Shown: piece after piece, positions 13,223-27,300 of the stretch
Position numbering within the stretch: position 1 is the stretch's first letter
Layout: each line of letters begins with the position of its first letter
NCBI RefSeq assembly: GCF_001640805.2
Contig: NC_066850.1
Span: 7,655,631 to 7,719,630, forward strand
Reading direction: 5' to 3'
Source of the DNA: Lates calcarifer
Lineage: Eukaryota > Chordata > Actinopteri > Centropomidae
DNA length: 64,000 bases
The notes under the pieces: generated by a model
The model's database searches: none
Told to the model about the DNA's origin: nothing
The model's input: the letters and a program-made list of their open reading frames with translations, nothing else
Made by a program: the position numbers and the translations under genes

Positions 13223-15797
13223 CACATTTATTTGTGTTTTAAAAAGAGATGAAACTCTACAATGTTTCTAATGGTGTAGTCAGAGACAAGGGAAAACCAG
13301 TGTTCAACCACTGGAGCCTTTTAGCAAGTCTTGACCACAAATAACCAATATACAGTTGACAATGTTGATGTTAGTAATTACCAGTAAACACTTAACATTT
13401 AATACTAACCATAACTACGGCTGTTTCCACTAGTTTCGCACCAGACTTTCTCCTGGAACTAGAATCATGCGACTTTGGTTAACCACAGCTTTTTTTGTTT
13501 AACATTAAATTTGTGCCTCTACACCTGTCTGACAGAACAGGTACACTTATTGTATTCAGTTAAGCTGTCTACACAGGCCAAGTAAGGGTTCACATGTCAC
13601 TCACATTATAGTCCATTTTCCTGTTTTACATGCCTACAGTGATTGCGAGTATGGCTCTGAGTGCTGTCAAAATCTGAGTGATCTACATTCACTACTGTGC
13701 CTAAACACAGACCGAGCACTGAAGCGGCGGCTACTACTCTGTTAACGCGCTGCTTGCACTACGCCTCCTGTGTCGACACCATGTTAGCCCCCCCCTTTTT
13801 TTCTTTTTTTTTTTTTTTTTTTAACATGTGTTGCTTCAAAGAGAGCAGAAGAAGCAGCAGTCATTTTCGGCAGAAACCTGCCACACAAGATGACAGCAAT
13901 GTTAGGGGTGTGAAAAAGCACGCTGGATGGCAACTTGAATGAAACAATAACCCTTATGTTGCAGAGAACAAACACACAGCAGTTCACAACTGTCCATCTG
14001 CAGAATCAGAACTGAATGTAAATAACATGTAGCAAAATGGGACTTTTTGCACTGTCCACAAAAAGCCTACATTTAATGAGAGGCAAGAGACTGCTGTGTC
14101 TTTGTATCAGTGTTTGTGAACGTACTGTTGGAGCTAATCTGCATCTGTTTGCCTCTTTGTGTCTTTTAATTGATTTTATATATAGTTTTGCAACATCTAA
14201 ACTTGAATTAAGCAGCCTCCTTGTGATTTCAGTATATCTAGTGCTTCATAGAGAACTTTCATTGTGGAGGCAAATCTCTCTGTGTACCTGTTTATCGTTG
14301 CTGTGACATCCCTACTCAACACAAAGCCAGAGGTCAACAGGAAGCCTTGTGGCTGTGCTTGGCATCCAATCCCACCATAAGCCCACCCACTTGTTACCAC
14401 CCTAAAGGTGTTGCAGTGATGGCCACCAGGCTAATGAATGGTGACACTCTAATCTTTGTCATCCCTAATTGGTGCTGCGGGTTTGATTAAAAGCCAAGCC
14501 ATGTCAGCTCAATTGCAATGTGGAGAGCATGCTTATTACCACACTCTGTATTCCAGCATTTGTGACTGTGCATATAATGCGCGCTTATGGCTGTGTATGT
14601 GTGTGCTAATAATGCACATGGCTATCTAATGCCACACGAAAATATTGTGGCTGATCTCGGGGTTTACGAAGCGTGGCCATGTTTTCGGTCTTCATTAACC
14701 TAGCTCGCCCTCAATCCACCAGAATTTCTACCTGCTTTCTTTCCTCCTTCCTTCCCTCCTTTTTCCCTTCTGTTCTCCAGCTCTTTTTTTTCTTTTTTGC
14801 AGCATTTGTGGGTTGAATAATTGAAAGTAATTGGGTAGTATGACCCTGTCTTTTGTTAGTGGGTAGGCAGGGCGGCAGCATTCAGTTCTTCTGTCACTTG
14901 TTTCATGGCTAACAGTTGGAAACATTTTCTTTCTTCCACTGATTTCTGTCAGTTGCACACATGCACACACACGGTTCACTCCTTTAAGACTTGTGCCGCT
15001 GTACGTCATAACATCAATGAGGTAAAATGATAATCTAATAACCATGCTGAAGAGCCAGCATATTAAAAAAAAAAAAAAAAGCCTCGGGTGTGATTAACTA
15101 AGCCTTAACACTAGCGTGGCTCTGCAGATGAGCTAAAGCAGAGTGAAAAAATGACAACATTAAAACTAGCTAATCTAATTAGCGCCATGATACCATGCAG
15201 TTAAATAATTAGCCAGAACCTAATTGGCTAATATCACTGTACTGTTAAAAAATCTGTCTGCCTCTTTTCCCTCTCTTTATGTAACCTTTACAAGTAAACA
15301 CTTCCCAAATAGCCTGGGGAAATGAATGGTAACAAGCTGTGCTGCTGCTGCTGCACAAGGAGTTGGAGCATTGCAAAGCTTGGTTGCACTTTTTGACTTT
15401 TGAGTTCCCGCCCATCTTTACTCCCTGTCTCCTCCTATACATCTCCTTCACGCCCCTTCTCCAGCGTTTCATCTGCAGTGAGTTGATTAGCTCGCTTTCA
15501 TCCTGACCGTCTTGTGTTTTTGCACACGCCTAATTCTCTTCCTGTACTTGAAGATGTATACAGACACGTTGCATTCAACCACCCACTCTTTCTGCTGCAT
15601 CCCTTGCTCTCTGTAAACACACACAGACACACGCACACACGCGTACTGACATCCATGCAGTTTGATATGTGGCCCAAGGCAAAGCACTTCTCCCTAATGA
15701 GCCTCGTGCCCTCTGTCTCTCCTGGGGAGCCAAAAGAGAACTAACCTTGATGCAGCATAGAAAGGATGTAACCTGCTTACACGCATGCATGCACGCG

Positions 15798-15818
15798 CAC
15801 ACACACACACACACACAC
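15798..15818. repeat. (CA)10 microsatellite
   Basis: About ten CA units, preceded by a GCATGCATGCACGCGCA purine-pyrimidine alternating stretch, in the first snd1 intron. Confidence 0.9.
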
Positions 15819-16786
15819 GCATGAACTGCTATGCTTGTGAGGAACCTCACTGACTACATGCTACGTTACCACCAGCATTTACATGGCTTATCTCTAATCA
15901 GAACTGAACCCTGAAAAGAATCAATTACTCTCAAGTTGATAAAAGTACAGTAACGCACACAAATGACAAGTCAAACTAATGCCCTGACCTGTCCACAGTG
16001 TCCAGAGTTAAGTTCTATGGATCCTGTTTGGGACAAAATGGATAAGCAAAGTGTGACTCTGATCCTGTCTTTAGAATTCATGGAGATGAGCTGGGACATA
16101 TTGGGTCCTGCTGTTAATGTTAAGCACCTCCCTTGCTCTGTATTTTTTTTTTTCTTGTCAGTTGAATGTTTTAATTTTCAAGTACAGTATAAATATTTTC
16201 CTTCTTTCATCATGAGAATAATTAGGTTCTAATCATGTGCAGAGTTGTACATGACAGCCTTTATTGATTTGGAATCATCACAGAGAGAGAAACTTAGATC
16301 AGTGGGTTGGTGTTACTTTTTTTGTCATTAATCATACAGTATAATCTGTTACAAAAGGACTTTGCAAACATCTGCTCTGAATTGAAGCATCATGGTTGTT
16401 CTGAAAGATGTGGGTTTGAGTTTGGCCCAAGATGATAAGGAATAAGAATGTTGATGTGATTTTGATGCTCAAGAAATACACAATCAAAGCCTGGTATATC
16501 TGCTTCATATTCTCTCAGTATTCTGGTGCTCTCATAAAAATGAGACCAAATCATTAGTGCAAAATGTGTCAGTTGTTATTATATAGTAAAAAATACTCAA
16601 CATTTAATGAGTGGACATATCCAAGACATTTTTAATGGTTGTCACTTTTTCATTAGCTTGATTCTTCATATTTGTACGTATATAAAGAATAATCACTAGT
16701 GTCTTAGCAGCGTGTTTGTATTGCCGAGGTCTAGTATTTCTTGTACTGACTTGTCCTTCTCACCTGTGTGTGTGTTTGTGTTGTAG

Positions 16787-16928
16787 ATCTGGGCCAACTA
16801 CGAGGAGAAACCAGTCGAGGAGGTTGTGCATCTATCAGAGGAGAAGGAACGCGTGGCTAACTACAGACCAGTCTACGTCACCGAAATCACTGACAACCTG
16901 CACTTCTACACCCAGGACGTGGAGACAG
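16787..16928 (+). CDS. snd1: snd1 coding exon: N-terminal part of fifth nuclease-like (SN5) domain
   Basis: This is the first of seven SND1 exons in the window. SND1 (Tudor-SN, p100) is an RNA-binding protein with four staphylococcal-nuclease-like repeats and a Tudor domain inserted in a fifth. It acts in transcription co-activation, splicing, RISC-linked decay of inosine-containing RNA and stress granules. The exon opens in phase 0 after TTGTAG and reads [14 protein letters not shown], later [19 protein letters not shown]. It ends one base into a Gly codon at ACAG/GTACAG. These are hallmark SND1 residues, about 657-704 in the 910-residue human numbering. The phase-1 end fits the next exon 14.1 kb away. 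Confidence 0.97.
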
Positions 16929-19900
16929 GTACAGAGCGCACAGATGACAGTTTGAATTAGAAATGTATTTAATGTACATGTAATGTATGTTTATGTATTT
17001 GTCAGACAAATGCAAAAGTTTGACGCAGAATACGTGGGTAGATCAAATGCGAACGAGTAAAAGTTGAAATCACTGTAAACATGTTGTATTACTTAATGCT
17101 CCAGCGACTATTTCATCATCCCATGCAATCCCACACTAAACACCAGCATCAACAATCTCCCCACACAGAGTTGCAAGCAAAGGCTCCCTCTCTTTTTATT
17201 CCCTTTTAATACCAGGCTGGCTTTATGAATGACAATTATCTCCACCACTCAGACATTCACCTCATCCCTTGCTGCAGCATCCCTCCCACCAGCAGAGACA
17301 AAGGAAAGGACGTCCCACTTGTTATTACTACTGAATGACAGGAATAAATCACACCATCCCCCTCTTGTCACCGCTGACATGGGGCGGGAAGGGAGAGAAA
17401 AGTTTGGAGATGGGAAAACTAACAATCCCTGGTATTCCCGCATGGCTGCTCCCACTGACAAGCTCTGTTTGTGTCTGTATATAGTATATGTGTGTGTGTG
17501 TGTTTCTGTACATGAATGAATGCACACATAAAACCTCCCCCCTGTGCTGGGTAACGGTCCATCTTTCAAGTAATATGTTTAATGGGCCATCTTCTGTAAT
17601 TTCAAAATCAAATTGTGTGTATGTGTATACATATGTACTATATCTGTGTTTGTTTACGAGGGCTTACATAGGAGCAGTTAGTTGCAACAGTAACTAAGGG
17701 CAGACAGAGGTTATGCTTCGGCTGCAATTCACTGAGCAGCACCTTTTCTATTATTACCACTGCACTCAATATTTTAAGGTCCAGATAATGAGAGAATAGA
17801 ATTGTCTTTTCAGAAATAATCCAGAGTAATGTTGAGAGAAATGTGGTGTAGCCAAAAAGGCTGTATTTTGGCTGCTTCAGTGTGACTGAATTCTGACCCA
17901 TGAAGGAGAATTTGAGCCACCCTCTCATTGACACCTTGGATTTTGTGACTTAATTATCACTTTACACAATTAGACACTCCGAAACATACAATTACACTCA
18001 AACCTGCATTCACAAACTGGCTGGAACAGATCTGAAGCCCTCATGCCAATCACTGTCCCTTCATCCAGTGCCAGTTTGTGTGCGCGAGCGGTACGGGATG
18101 CGGAGGTCTTCCTCGCTCAGCCGTCCCCCACATCTGGTTTCACTGGCAGTCGACTGTCAGAGGCCATGAAATTGACTTTGGCCACCTCATAATTTGCCTC
18201 AGTGCCATAATTAATTAATTTTCCTTCATTTACTGCCAATCTGAGCCTGAGCATCATTCACACCATAATAATCCAATCATATACAAGTGTGAAAAGGATT
18301 CAGGCCCAAATTGTTCTTCATAAAGACCTCCTACCTTTCTTTCCTCTCTTGAAACCTCCAGGTGTTACTAAGTGTGCAGAAACAATCTGCTATTCATCTT
18401 CTTGCCAGGAGCTGTAGATTCAAATCTAAAAGCCTTTACACCGCCTGTGGCCACTTCAGCTTCACTCCCCTGCAAGCCGAGTGATGTTGAGGTTATGTGC
18501 AAGGTTTTATCGCTGATCAAAATCACGTGTCACCGAGAAGAGGCTGAAATGCACAGTACATGGCACATGTTAACCTGAAGCTAGGGTTAATGCCTTCAGC
18601 ATTACTTACTGTCAGCAGGAAATGTATAAGCAAACTGTGGAGTGGAGCTTTTTTTTTTCCTAGTGTTATGGAATATCTAAAAGGGAGCCCTTATTTGGAG
18701 GCTTTTGGGAAACATGCTGTGCTGGAGCTACACATGAAAGAGCAAATCAAAATGTTTTTATTGATTTCTCATAAATTCCTTACATCTATAAGGGACCTGG
18801 GGAAATTGCAAGATGCAAAGCATTTACAACTTTTTTCCTCAGTAGCAACCTAAGTGTTGCATTTTAAGAAATTGTACACAAACTGCATTTTTTATATTGC
18901 TGCTCTCAGTGTATTTTGACAGGAGAGCTGTGAGTTATTTAATCTTTTCTCATATAAAGGCTTGATTTTTAGATGATCCAGCAATGCTGGGTCCTTTTTA
19001 TTTATTTATTTTCTCCTTTAATTGGCCCGTGTTCTTCCACCAGGAAGCTTATGTGCTAGTTTTTTTCCCCCTTTTAAAAATGTTATTCTCAGCAGGGAGG
19101 CAAAACCTGACCGGCCCTAACCCCCTGCCTTGTTTCCCTCATCTCCCTCTCTATCACGTTGTTTGCCCCTCCCCGCCTTCCTCCATCTCTTTTTCTCCCT
19201 TCGTCTCTTCCATTTTCGCTGACGCTTCCTCAAAGCTACATTAAGTCATACCAACCCCTTGAAGAGCACATCAAAGTGTTAGGGCCTGTAAAATCATACA
19301 AGCTGAGTGCTTTGCAATATCATTACATGTTCCTGCCCCCCCCCATCCTTTCCCACAATTTCAGAGGTGAAGTAATTTATATACTCAGATAAGCTCGGAG
19401 GCAGAGGCTGAATTTCATAAATACTCTTGTGATTGCAACTGATGACAACATGCCACCTCACAGAAATGACAAAGTGGATATCATGTTTGTGCCACAGTTT
19501 ATGTTCCATGACACTTGGGCCGTACCAGTTAACCTCTAGCAAATCCTGTCCATCAAGTAATTGATTCAGAACACTGAACTAAAATTACACACAGCAAAAG
19601 GAGATGGACGCAATACTGTTAACAGTGTCTATATCAGTTTAATATAATACAGCAAAAAGGCACTGTAACAAATATGACCCCCTCGATATTAAAATTGTGA
19701 CATTTTTGTTGAAAATATGCAGTGTTTATGCAGCTCGAGAGGTTGTATGGACAGCTGCCCTCTTTTGAAAGTTACCACAGAGTTGAATTAACACCTTCCC
19801 TGATGCATTTTATCAAAAACTGACCTACGACCCACATTATGCTATGAGTTGAATTGTCTCTACCACGGCACCTACCTCTCCTGTCTAGAATTTGTCTAGC

Positions 19901-20359
19901 TAACATCAGAGACAAATTCAGTCAGTGTTTTTGGCAGCCACTGCCAGCGCTCCCATTTGGCAGATGGAGCAAACACTTTTATTGAATACACCTTGACCTT
20001 CTTGAGGCATATAGCACGCCAGCGACATGGAGAGAAAGCCTACAGTAACTGGCTTCCCCCTGGTCTGGACTCTCGTCCTGATGTTCAGTTTTGAAGCCAG
20101 GAGCAAGCCTCAGTGAAAGTAACTTGGAACAAGAGAATAAAACAATACTGCCACAGCTTTGCCTTTGACATCATGATGATGATAGGTGTGAGCCCATTTA
20201 CTTAACTTCAGTAATCACCAGCTTTTATTGCGGGTGTAAAAGTAATCATGAAAGGTAGCTGTATTTATAGAAACAAAATGATTAAAATACCGCTGGGACT
20301 GGCAGGGAAACTCATTTCTCTGTCTGCAGTTAAGCTCCCATTTGTTTCAACCGTTGATT

Positions 20360-20850
20360 CAATAAGATAAGATGAACTTTATTGATTCCATGTAGGAAAA
20401 TTAAAGTGTCACAGCAGCAAGAAGAAGAAAACAAAAAGTAGTGAAATATTCCAGGTACCTGGGTGATACTAACAATAAGCAGCATGAGGTAAAGTGTGCT
20501 ATAGAAAGTGCCGCTTTGAACGATAAAGAAAAGGGAATAAAATTGTACACTAGTGAGAATGGATTATGGGAGATAGGGGTCAGGTGTCTGTAGATAGCGC
20601 CATTTGGTACAGACGACATAAAGTAGAAAAAAGAATGATGCAAAATGACCTTAAATTGATAAGAGCGTATAAAGTCTGAAGCAGATGGCAGCGGATATTG
20701 CAGTGAAGTAATAAAAAGCAGTCCAGTAGCATACAGCAAATGGACAGTATATTTATTACAGTAGTAGAAAGAAGAGGACGAAGGGGAAAAAGTCATAAAA
20801 ACAGTAGGGTTGCAGCTGTTAATATTTAGATGCACTTTCTGAACCATCAA
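20360..20850. mobile_element. Dispersed fish repeat (LINE/SINE 3'-end type)
   Basis: It starts with ATAAGATAAGATGAACTTTA, followed by TTGATTCC..GGAAAATT and GTGTCACAGCAGCAAGAA. This is the widespread fish motif 'gaactttattgatcc..gggaaatt', normally found at one end of abundant non-LTR-derived elements. The following 400 bp include a GCAGTGAAGTAATAAAAAGC segment also typical of such elements. The - strand open frame of 149 codons inside it is a by-product. I recognise the family from its motif and cannot name the subfamily. The right-hand limit is approximate. Confidence 0.55.
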
Positions 20851-23800
20851 CCCTGTAGGAGTTGTGGCTATCTGATTGACCGGGATGTATTTATCATTTA
20901 TTTATTGTGATCTGCTAAAGGCAATGGTGATAAAAAAGTCACAGCTCTAGTTACACTTTTAATGAACATACATAGGCCCATGCAATAAATTTCTATGCTG
21001 TTATCTTCTAAGTGATTCTTGAACATTATAGAGAAAATGCAGTTTGTAATATCTTTTATTCTCCAGGGGTCCCAAGTGCTCTGTATTTTACCCCTTTTAA
21101 TTATTCACATTTAATTACTCTTGAAGTGCGGGTTTTTTGATGTATGGATATCTTTACACAAGCTCAATAAGTGATTAATCGGACGTTAGCGACGGTTTTT
21201 CGAAGTCAGTGAGAAGCTTGAAGGACTGTGCTCTTTAATCCTCAGTTTATTTTAGGGGTCTTTATCTGTTGCTCTACGCGTTTATCTCTCATTGTCTCAC
21301 TTTCCTCCCCCCTACTCATTGTCTCTCTTCTGTACTGCTGTCTCTCTTCCCTGTGCCTATTTTTCGTTTCTTTTTCTGTGTGTGTCGCTTTCTCTCCGGA
21401 GGCTATATGTAATTACTGTCAGAGGGGGACCTGTATAGATCTGTGTGACCTTGGACACTAAAAGACAGAGGCCACTCCAGGCACAGGAGGGGAAAGTGAC
21501 TCTGTGCTGTACGCCGTTGTAGCTTTGCTACAATGCTGGAGAGTTGACATAATTAAAAACTTGCTAAATATAGCCCTGAAGTCTTTCATTGGTTTGTAGC
21601 TGTAATGGCTGGAACCTGACTATTGGATGCTCTGCCATTTTTTTTCATCAAAGACTTATAGTACAGGAGATACAGTAGTCCACAGTATGTACTTGTGTAG
21701 GAAGGTTTCCAATAGCTTTAGAGGGATAAATCTGCTGCTTAGTGCAGATGTGTGCTGGCACATATGGTCAGCCAGTAACTGTAAAATGTACTGTATGTAC
21801 AAAGTATATCTAGGTCAGAGTTCTGGAGAGAATAAATCAAACCAAACAATAGAATAATAATAATCCTTATCAAAAATATTTGTTTGTTATGGGTATTACA
21901 ATCGATCGACTTTTTTCGTTTTGATTAGTCAGAGTGTAGAGCAGTAAAAACATTCTGGTACCTTGGAAAGGAAAAACAGACAAAGAAACAGTCAAGTAGA
22001 GGGACTTTATATAGCTATTTTTTTTTTTTTAGGCAAAACTGTCAGCGTCAGTCTACTCAGAATTCAGATTCTGAGTGTGCTCTTGATCGACACAGTTGTT
22101 CCACAGTGTAACAGTGTCAATCAGCAGGTGTCCTTTTCACAGGGGAAGAGACACTGCTAAAATTTAAAAGCACAAGGAAGATCACAGAAAACCAGTTTTT
22201 GACTGATTTCCATTGGCATACATAATACATAATGCATCATTTTCTGTCTTGTGTGCATACTGCTGAGATTGTGTACTACTAGAATTAATATGTAGTACAT
22301 ACTGTGTGCTATTGGAATGGATTTGGGACACAGTGCTTGCCTTGTTTAGAATTGGGCCTTTCATATCCTCAGCTTGATGCTTGTTCCATTTATGTGGCCA
22401 TATTTATCACGTAATATTTACACACCTTACTCCTGCAGATGATACGTTGGTTAAAAAACTCAGACATGTCAGGTCTACCCTGCATGGGCTGTCCTAGTCT
22501 ACAGATTGTGTCACTGGGCAACATTCCTACAGGGTTTTCTTTTCATAGCTAGCAGCCTCCCACTGATTTGGACCTCACTCAGTTGTCACGTCCGTGGGAC
22601 TGGATTGCTTAGCCCGGCCCCGACCAACAAACACACATTTTCTGCCCACCCCAAGCCTCAGCTGCAGCGCAGTTGGCGGTACATCCTGTCTATTGCTTGT
22701 TTCCTGGCACCCATACAGACTCATAATGAGTGGAGTCGTTCCCCCCCAACCAGGTGCCACTCCGTCCACATTATTCACACTTCTACCTTTTACACACAGC
22801 AGCTGTTCATCACCTAATGATGCTGGACCCAGCTACCGATAGAGCAAGGCAGGCAGGGAGTGGTTCTCTCTCTGGCTAGACTTCAAACCAGGCCCTTTCC
22901 TGCCTTTTGAAACTGAATTCCATTACTATGAAATGTTATGTTTCAATCTTATTTTGTCATGAGATATTGGTTTATTTACTTGTTCCCTCTCTGTGTTGGT
23001 TCCCTCACAATGATATACACAGCCAGTATGGCCTCCCTACAGTGATTTCACAGTATCACTGCATCAGTATCTCTCTTTTCAAGTCCAACTTACCACTGTA
23101 ACACTGGTATTCAGAGTGCTGATTTCAATAAGAGGACATGAGAATTACTGTAGCATTTCATATTGATCAGGGTGAGTGGTCCACTAATTGGAAGTCATGT
23201 CAAGGCAGCCAAGTGATGATTACTTTGTACAATAGAGCTTTAATAAAAAACAAGGGGGCACATTTAGAAATGTTGTTGCAAGGCTGCCTGCACTGTTCAT
23301 TTTATTTTATATTTTCCCATTTTGGATGAGATATCTTTTTGTGGCACTGTTGGCATCGAGCCAAAGTCAGTCAGGGGTTGAGATAATTAACTCCTACACC
23401 AGTGTGTTATGAAACTACTTTTTTTCCCTTTTTTCTATGGCATTTGAGAAAGTTATTTTTTTGTTAATCATGTGAATTCTTTGTTCAACAGTCTAATTAA
23501 GACAATGAAGTAAGGGAACTAATTATACATTGAAAAAATGAACTCAGATTATAGGGAAATGACAAAAGAAATGCAACAAAGTGCTAAATGTGACAACTGA
23601 ATTAATGATTATGTTGAATAATGTGTTCAATGGGCCCCTTCAACCACAGAAAGAATGGCTTTAATTGCTATACTGTTCTCCCATTATGGATGCGATTGTT
23701 TTCAAGCTAAGACTGAAAGTTTACTGGGTCTCAGACAGGCTGAAAAAAAAATTATACTTCTTTCTGTGAAGTCTTGACCCACATCGTGGACCATGTATCT

Positions 23801-24318
23801 CTGTCCATCTGCCTTTTATGTCTCATCTTTAATTCAGCAAAAAGTGTGTACAAGGCCTTGTTGTGGTGCCATTCGACCATATACCTACAGTGAACAAAGT
23901 AACCAAGCAGGTGAATCAAAGTTGCAGTAGGAGCCCTAGCTGATGCTGCTGTTTTTTCACTTTCCCAGCTCCCTTCCACTGCAGCAGATGCAATATTTAG
24001 AGGTCAGACCCTGCCTGAATGAAACCCCTCCCCGTTCTCCTCCTCCTCCTCCCCCTCCTCCCTAGACATTCATTATTAAATGAGATACGCAACTTAGCTT
24101 CTAAAAGGTCAGCTCACCTGTCGGTTTGAGGCCCGTTGATTTTGATTTTCAGGCGGAAAATAAGCGTCCTCATCCTCATTCTTCACTGTCTTAGCGAGCA
24201 TAATTCGCACTAATGTCAACTTCTGGGTCTATTAACTAAATGGCTGAATGACACTTTTCACAGTGGTGAGCCACTTACAGGCCCAAATAGGGTTCTCTTC
24301 AAATTTGGCCAGGCTCAT

Positions 24319-24344
24319 CCCCACCCCCACCCCCACCCCCCCAC
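24319..24344. repeat. (CCCCAC)n short tandem repeat
   Basis: About four imperfect copies of a C-rich hexamer (CCCCAC). On the opposite strand the G runs could form a quadruplex. Confidence 0.85.
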
Positions 24345-27300
24345 ACACCCTCCTGCTCCTCTTCCCCAAATGTGCATAGGGCCATCTTATGAGTATATTT
24401 GGACTCCTCACAATCAAAACAGGGCATTAGCTGCAGTCAATGAGGCTCGACAGGTGGCAGAGAGAGGAGCAGGAGAGACTGATGCAAAAAGAGAGCCACA
24501 GATGCTGCCTCTGTTTAGATTTTTCAGTGATGGCTTTTCCAATTACAGAAACAGTAATTTGCTGTAAAAGGCTCCAGACTGCCGGGAAGGGTAGAATGGA
24601 ACGGGGTAATTGGTGGTGGTGGTTGGTTGGGGGGGCATCACATGAGATATAATCCATATCACTTTCCAGTGGGAGTGGAGCAGCATTAGTCAAGCAGGGG
24701 GATCATTTGTTTTTTTATAGTGGCCTCCCTCAACGCTCGGCAGATGCTGACACTACTATAAACATCACTCAGGAAGGGGAGTAAATGGCCTTTCTCTTGT
24801 CTTAGCTCCCTCCTTGTCACACTGTGTCTTCAGAAAGTGTACAAATATTCCCCGGGCGAGCGCTGGTTCTTTGTTGACCAACTGTGGGGGGGGGGGGCAT
24901 TGGATTCATAACAGCTGTATATTTTTGCCCACACACACACAAATGCAGACCTCCCAAGCCAGTACATACTGTACTGAGCCTGTGTTTGGTTGTTTGTCGG
25001 TACGGCCTTTTACCTTTTGAAGTGTTGCTTGCATGTCCTGAAACGCAGCCATTCCTCTACCCCAGAGGATAAAGCCCGCCCAGACCTCATGCATATTTAA
25101 CACTTCAAACTAACAGGTGAGCTAAAGCACAAAGCTATGTTCAGCAGCTGTGAATTTCTCAGATGGTGGATGATGCACCATCCGTGTGTCCACACAATCT
25201 TTGACCAGTCAGCCAGAGTGCACAGCAGAGGCATTTCTAAGAAAAGCAGGGATGTTAGTGGAAGAAATATTTGTCTGTCAGCTTCAGTTTGACTATCTCA
25301 CTCCTCTGGATGCGGTCCTCCTTTTTCCTTCATGAATTATTGTCAATTATAACAAGGTTTATGTTTCCGGATCCTCTCCAGTCACTTGTTTCCCCCAGCA
25401 GGTGTCCTTTTCATAGATGCTCTCTACTTTGTCTCTTAATTCCTTCATTCTTATAAGCCAGGAAATTAGAAAGCTTTCATAAGCAACCATTGCTCTCTTG
25501 GCCTCTGCCTCTGTCATATTGTGATTATTTACCCTTCTGTGGTTTAATGGCTTTCGTAAACAGCTTAATAGAATTCAGTATGGCCTTGGGATGCGTAGCA
25601 AAAGGGCACATGATTCACTGTTTTCATTGGCTCTTTGGTCCCCCCCTTGTCTCTGCTCACACAGTGTGCCACAGTATAATCAAATATGATCATGACCAAC
25701 CTGTAAAACTGTCGCCAGTCTCGCTCTCTCTCCTCTCTCTTTCTCTCCTTCTCCATTGTTTTCTTGTTTTTAAGCCTAATCGCTCCCTCACTCTGCACTG
25801 GGCATTCACAATGTAATTACATATGATTTACAAACAGCTGTAGTCATAATGGTGTATAAACAAATTACGGATTGAGAAGAGAGAGAAAAAAAAAAACGGA
25901 GGAATAAAGAGATGAAGACAGAGAGAAATTGGCCAGCATCAGACGCAGTCAGTGGTTTGGCTGCTTTTTGGATCATCGCTTTGGCTCTCCCTTCAACACA
26001 AAATGAGCACTCACGCTCGACACGGTTTACCCCTTCTGCGCGCAGATATTTATTTGTCTTTATGCCAACATTAAATGGGAATCTGCCTCTGTAATGCAGA
26101 GTGTCCTGGCTGCACTGCCTTCCTAATGTGACTGTTCACATTCATTCAGAATTTCACTGGGATGCTGCACTTGCATAAGACTTTGCTTGATTGACCCCAG
26201 AGGGTCTGGGTTTTCTCTCTGTGCTCGTCTGCAGCATGTAAAGCTCATTTCAGCTTCCTCCCTGGTGATTGCAGTCACAGTCGTATCATTTAATGTGGTC
26301 ATTTATGTCTGATTCCTTCTGTGTACTTGCCTCTTCTGCATCTTTATCTGTGTTGTGATATGCGCATTTACGCCACATAGATGATTTTCTCTGGGCGAGC
26401 CCTCACCTAGACTTAAATTTGCACACAGGCATGATGTGTTCCCCATAAATTCACAACCCCAAAGTCAGTTCAGCTCTGTCCAGGAAGTCTGCACAGCAAA
26501 TAAGAATACTAAATCTCCAACAACAATGATAATGTATGAGGCATACTATGCATACTAAATCAAACACACGCAAAATGTGGACATGCACATTATAAAGTGC
26601 TGTATCACATATTGATTTGTTTACAATAAAGCAGTTTATTGCTCTTTGTTATAATCATGAATCAAATTATAGGAGAGCAAAATAGAGGAGGGAGATATTA
26701 GGGGATATGTTTTTATTATTTATTCATTTAATTTCAAAGAATCCAGAATTCATGTCAGTCAGTGGAAGGGCATGGATTTATTGTTGAAGTGTGACTGGAC
26801 TTGACTTGGAAATAATTGGAGTGAATCTATGGGTCACAGCAGATCATAAATCAACTTGTTAAAATTGGTGATCCATAACACTGCACTGACAGTGCCCTTT
26901 GACTGCATAACCCAAACCAGAGCCCGTATAGTGTATAGAGGGTATTTCCAGACCACAGAGTAAACCCATAAAGTACTTATAGTAGAACACAGAGTCCAAG
27001 GTTTTTTCTTTCCCCCAATCAGACATCAGAAAAAAAGGGACTCTTGACATTTGTAACACAAGCTGTACCAAACATCACTGCACTAGTGGGAAATAAATGC
27101 AACAGACTGTAAAAAGCCCCTTCGGTGCCATACAGTACATTATACATTGGGGTTTAACATGTTCATCGTAGCTAATCATGAAAAATCATAGTGTGTATGT
27201 GTGCCTGCAGTTGTACATCAGATGCTCATTTCCTTTGCCGGCCTACATAAAGATGCTCATTTTAAAACCACAAATCCTGTAAACTGCAGTGATCAGTGCC

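Larger units (their letters stand above)
1..16786 (+). other. snd1: snd1 intron, incomplete at 5' end
   Basis: This is the intron immediately upstream of the first snd1 exon in the window, so its 5' end lies outside. It ends in a pyrimidine/TG-rich tract and TTGTAG at 16,781-16,786. I looked for the preceding snd1 exon (the segment ending in a lysine-rich linker before the IWANYEEKP stretch) and did not see it, so the intron is at least 16.8 kb. It holds microsatellites, a CpG-rich patch near 1.77-1.90 kb, a LINE remnant at 8.9-9.05 kb and AT-rich segments with TAAT motifs at 14.4-15.2 kb. None of the open frames here, including a 130-codon one at 6,957-7,349 on the - strand, looks like a conserved protein. 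Confidence 0.85.
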
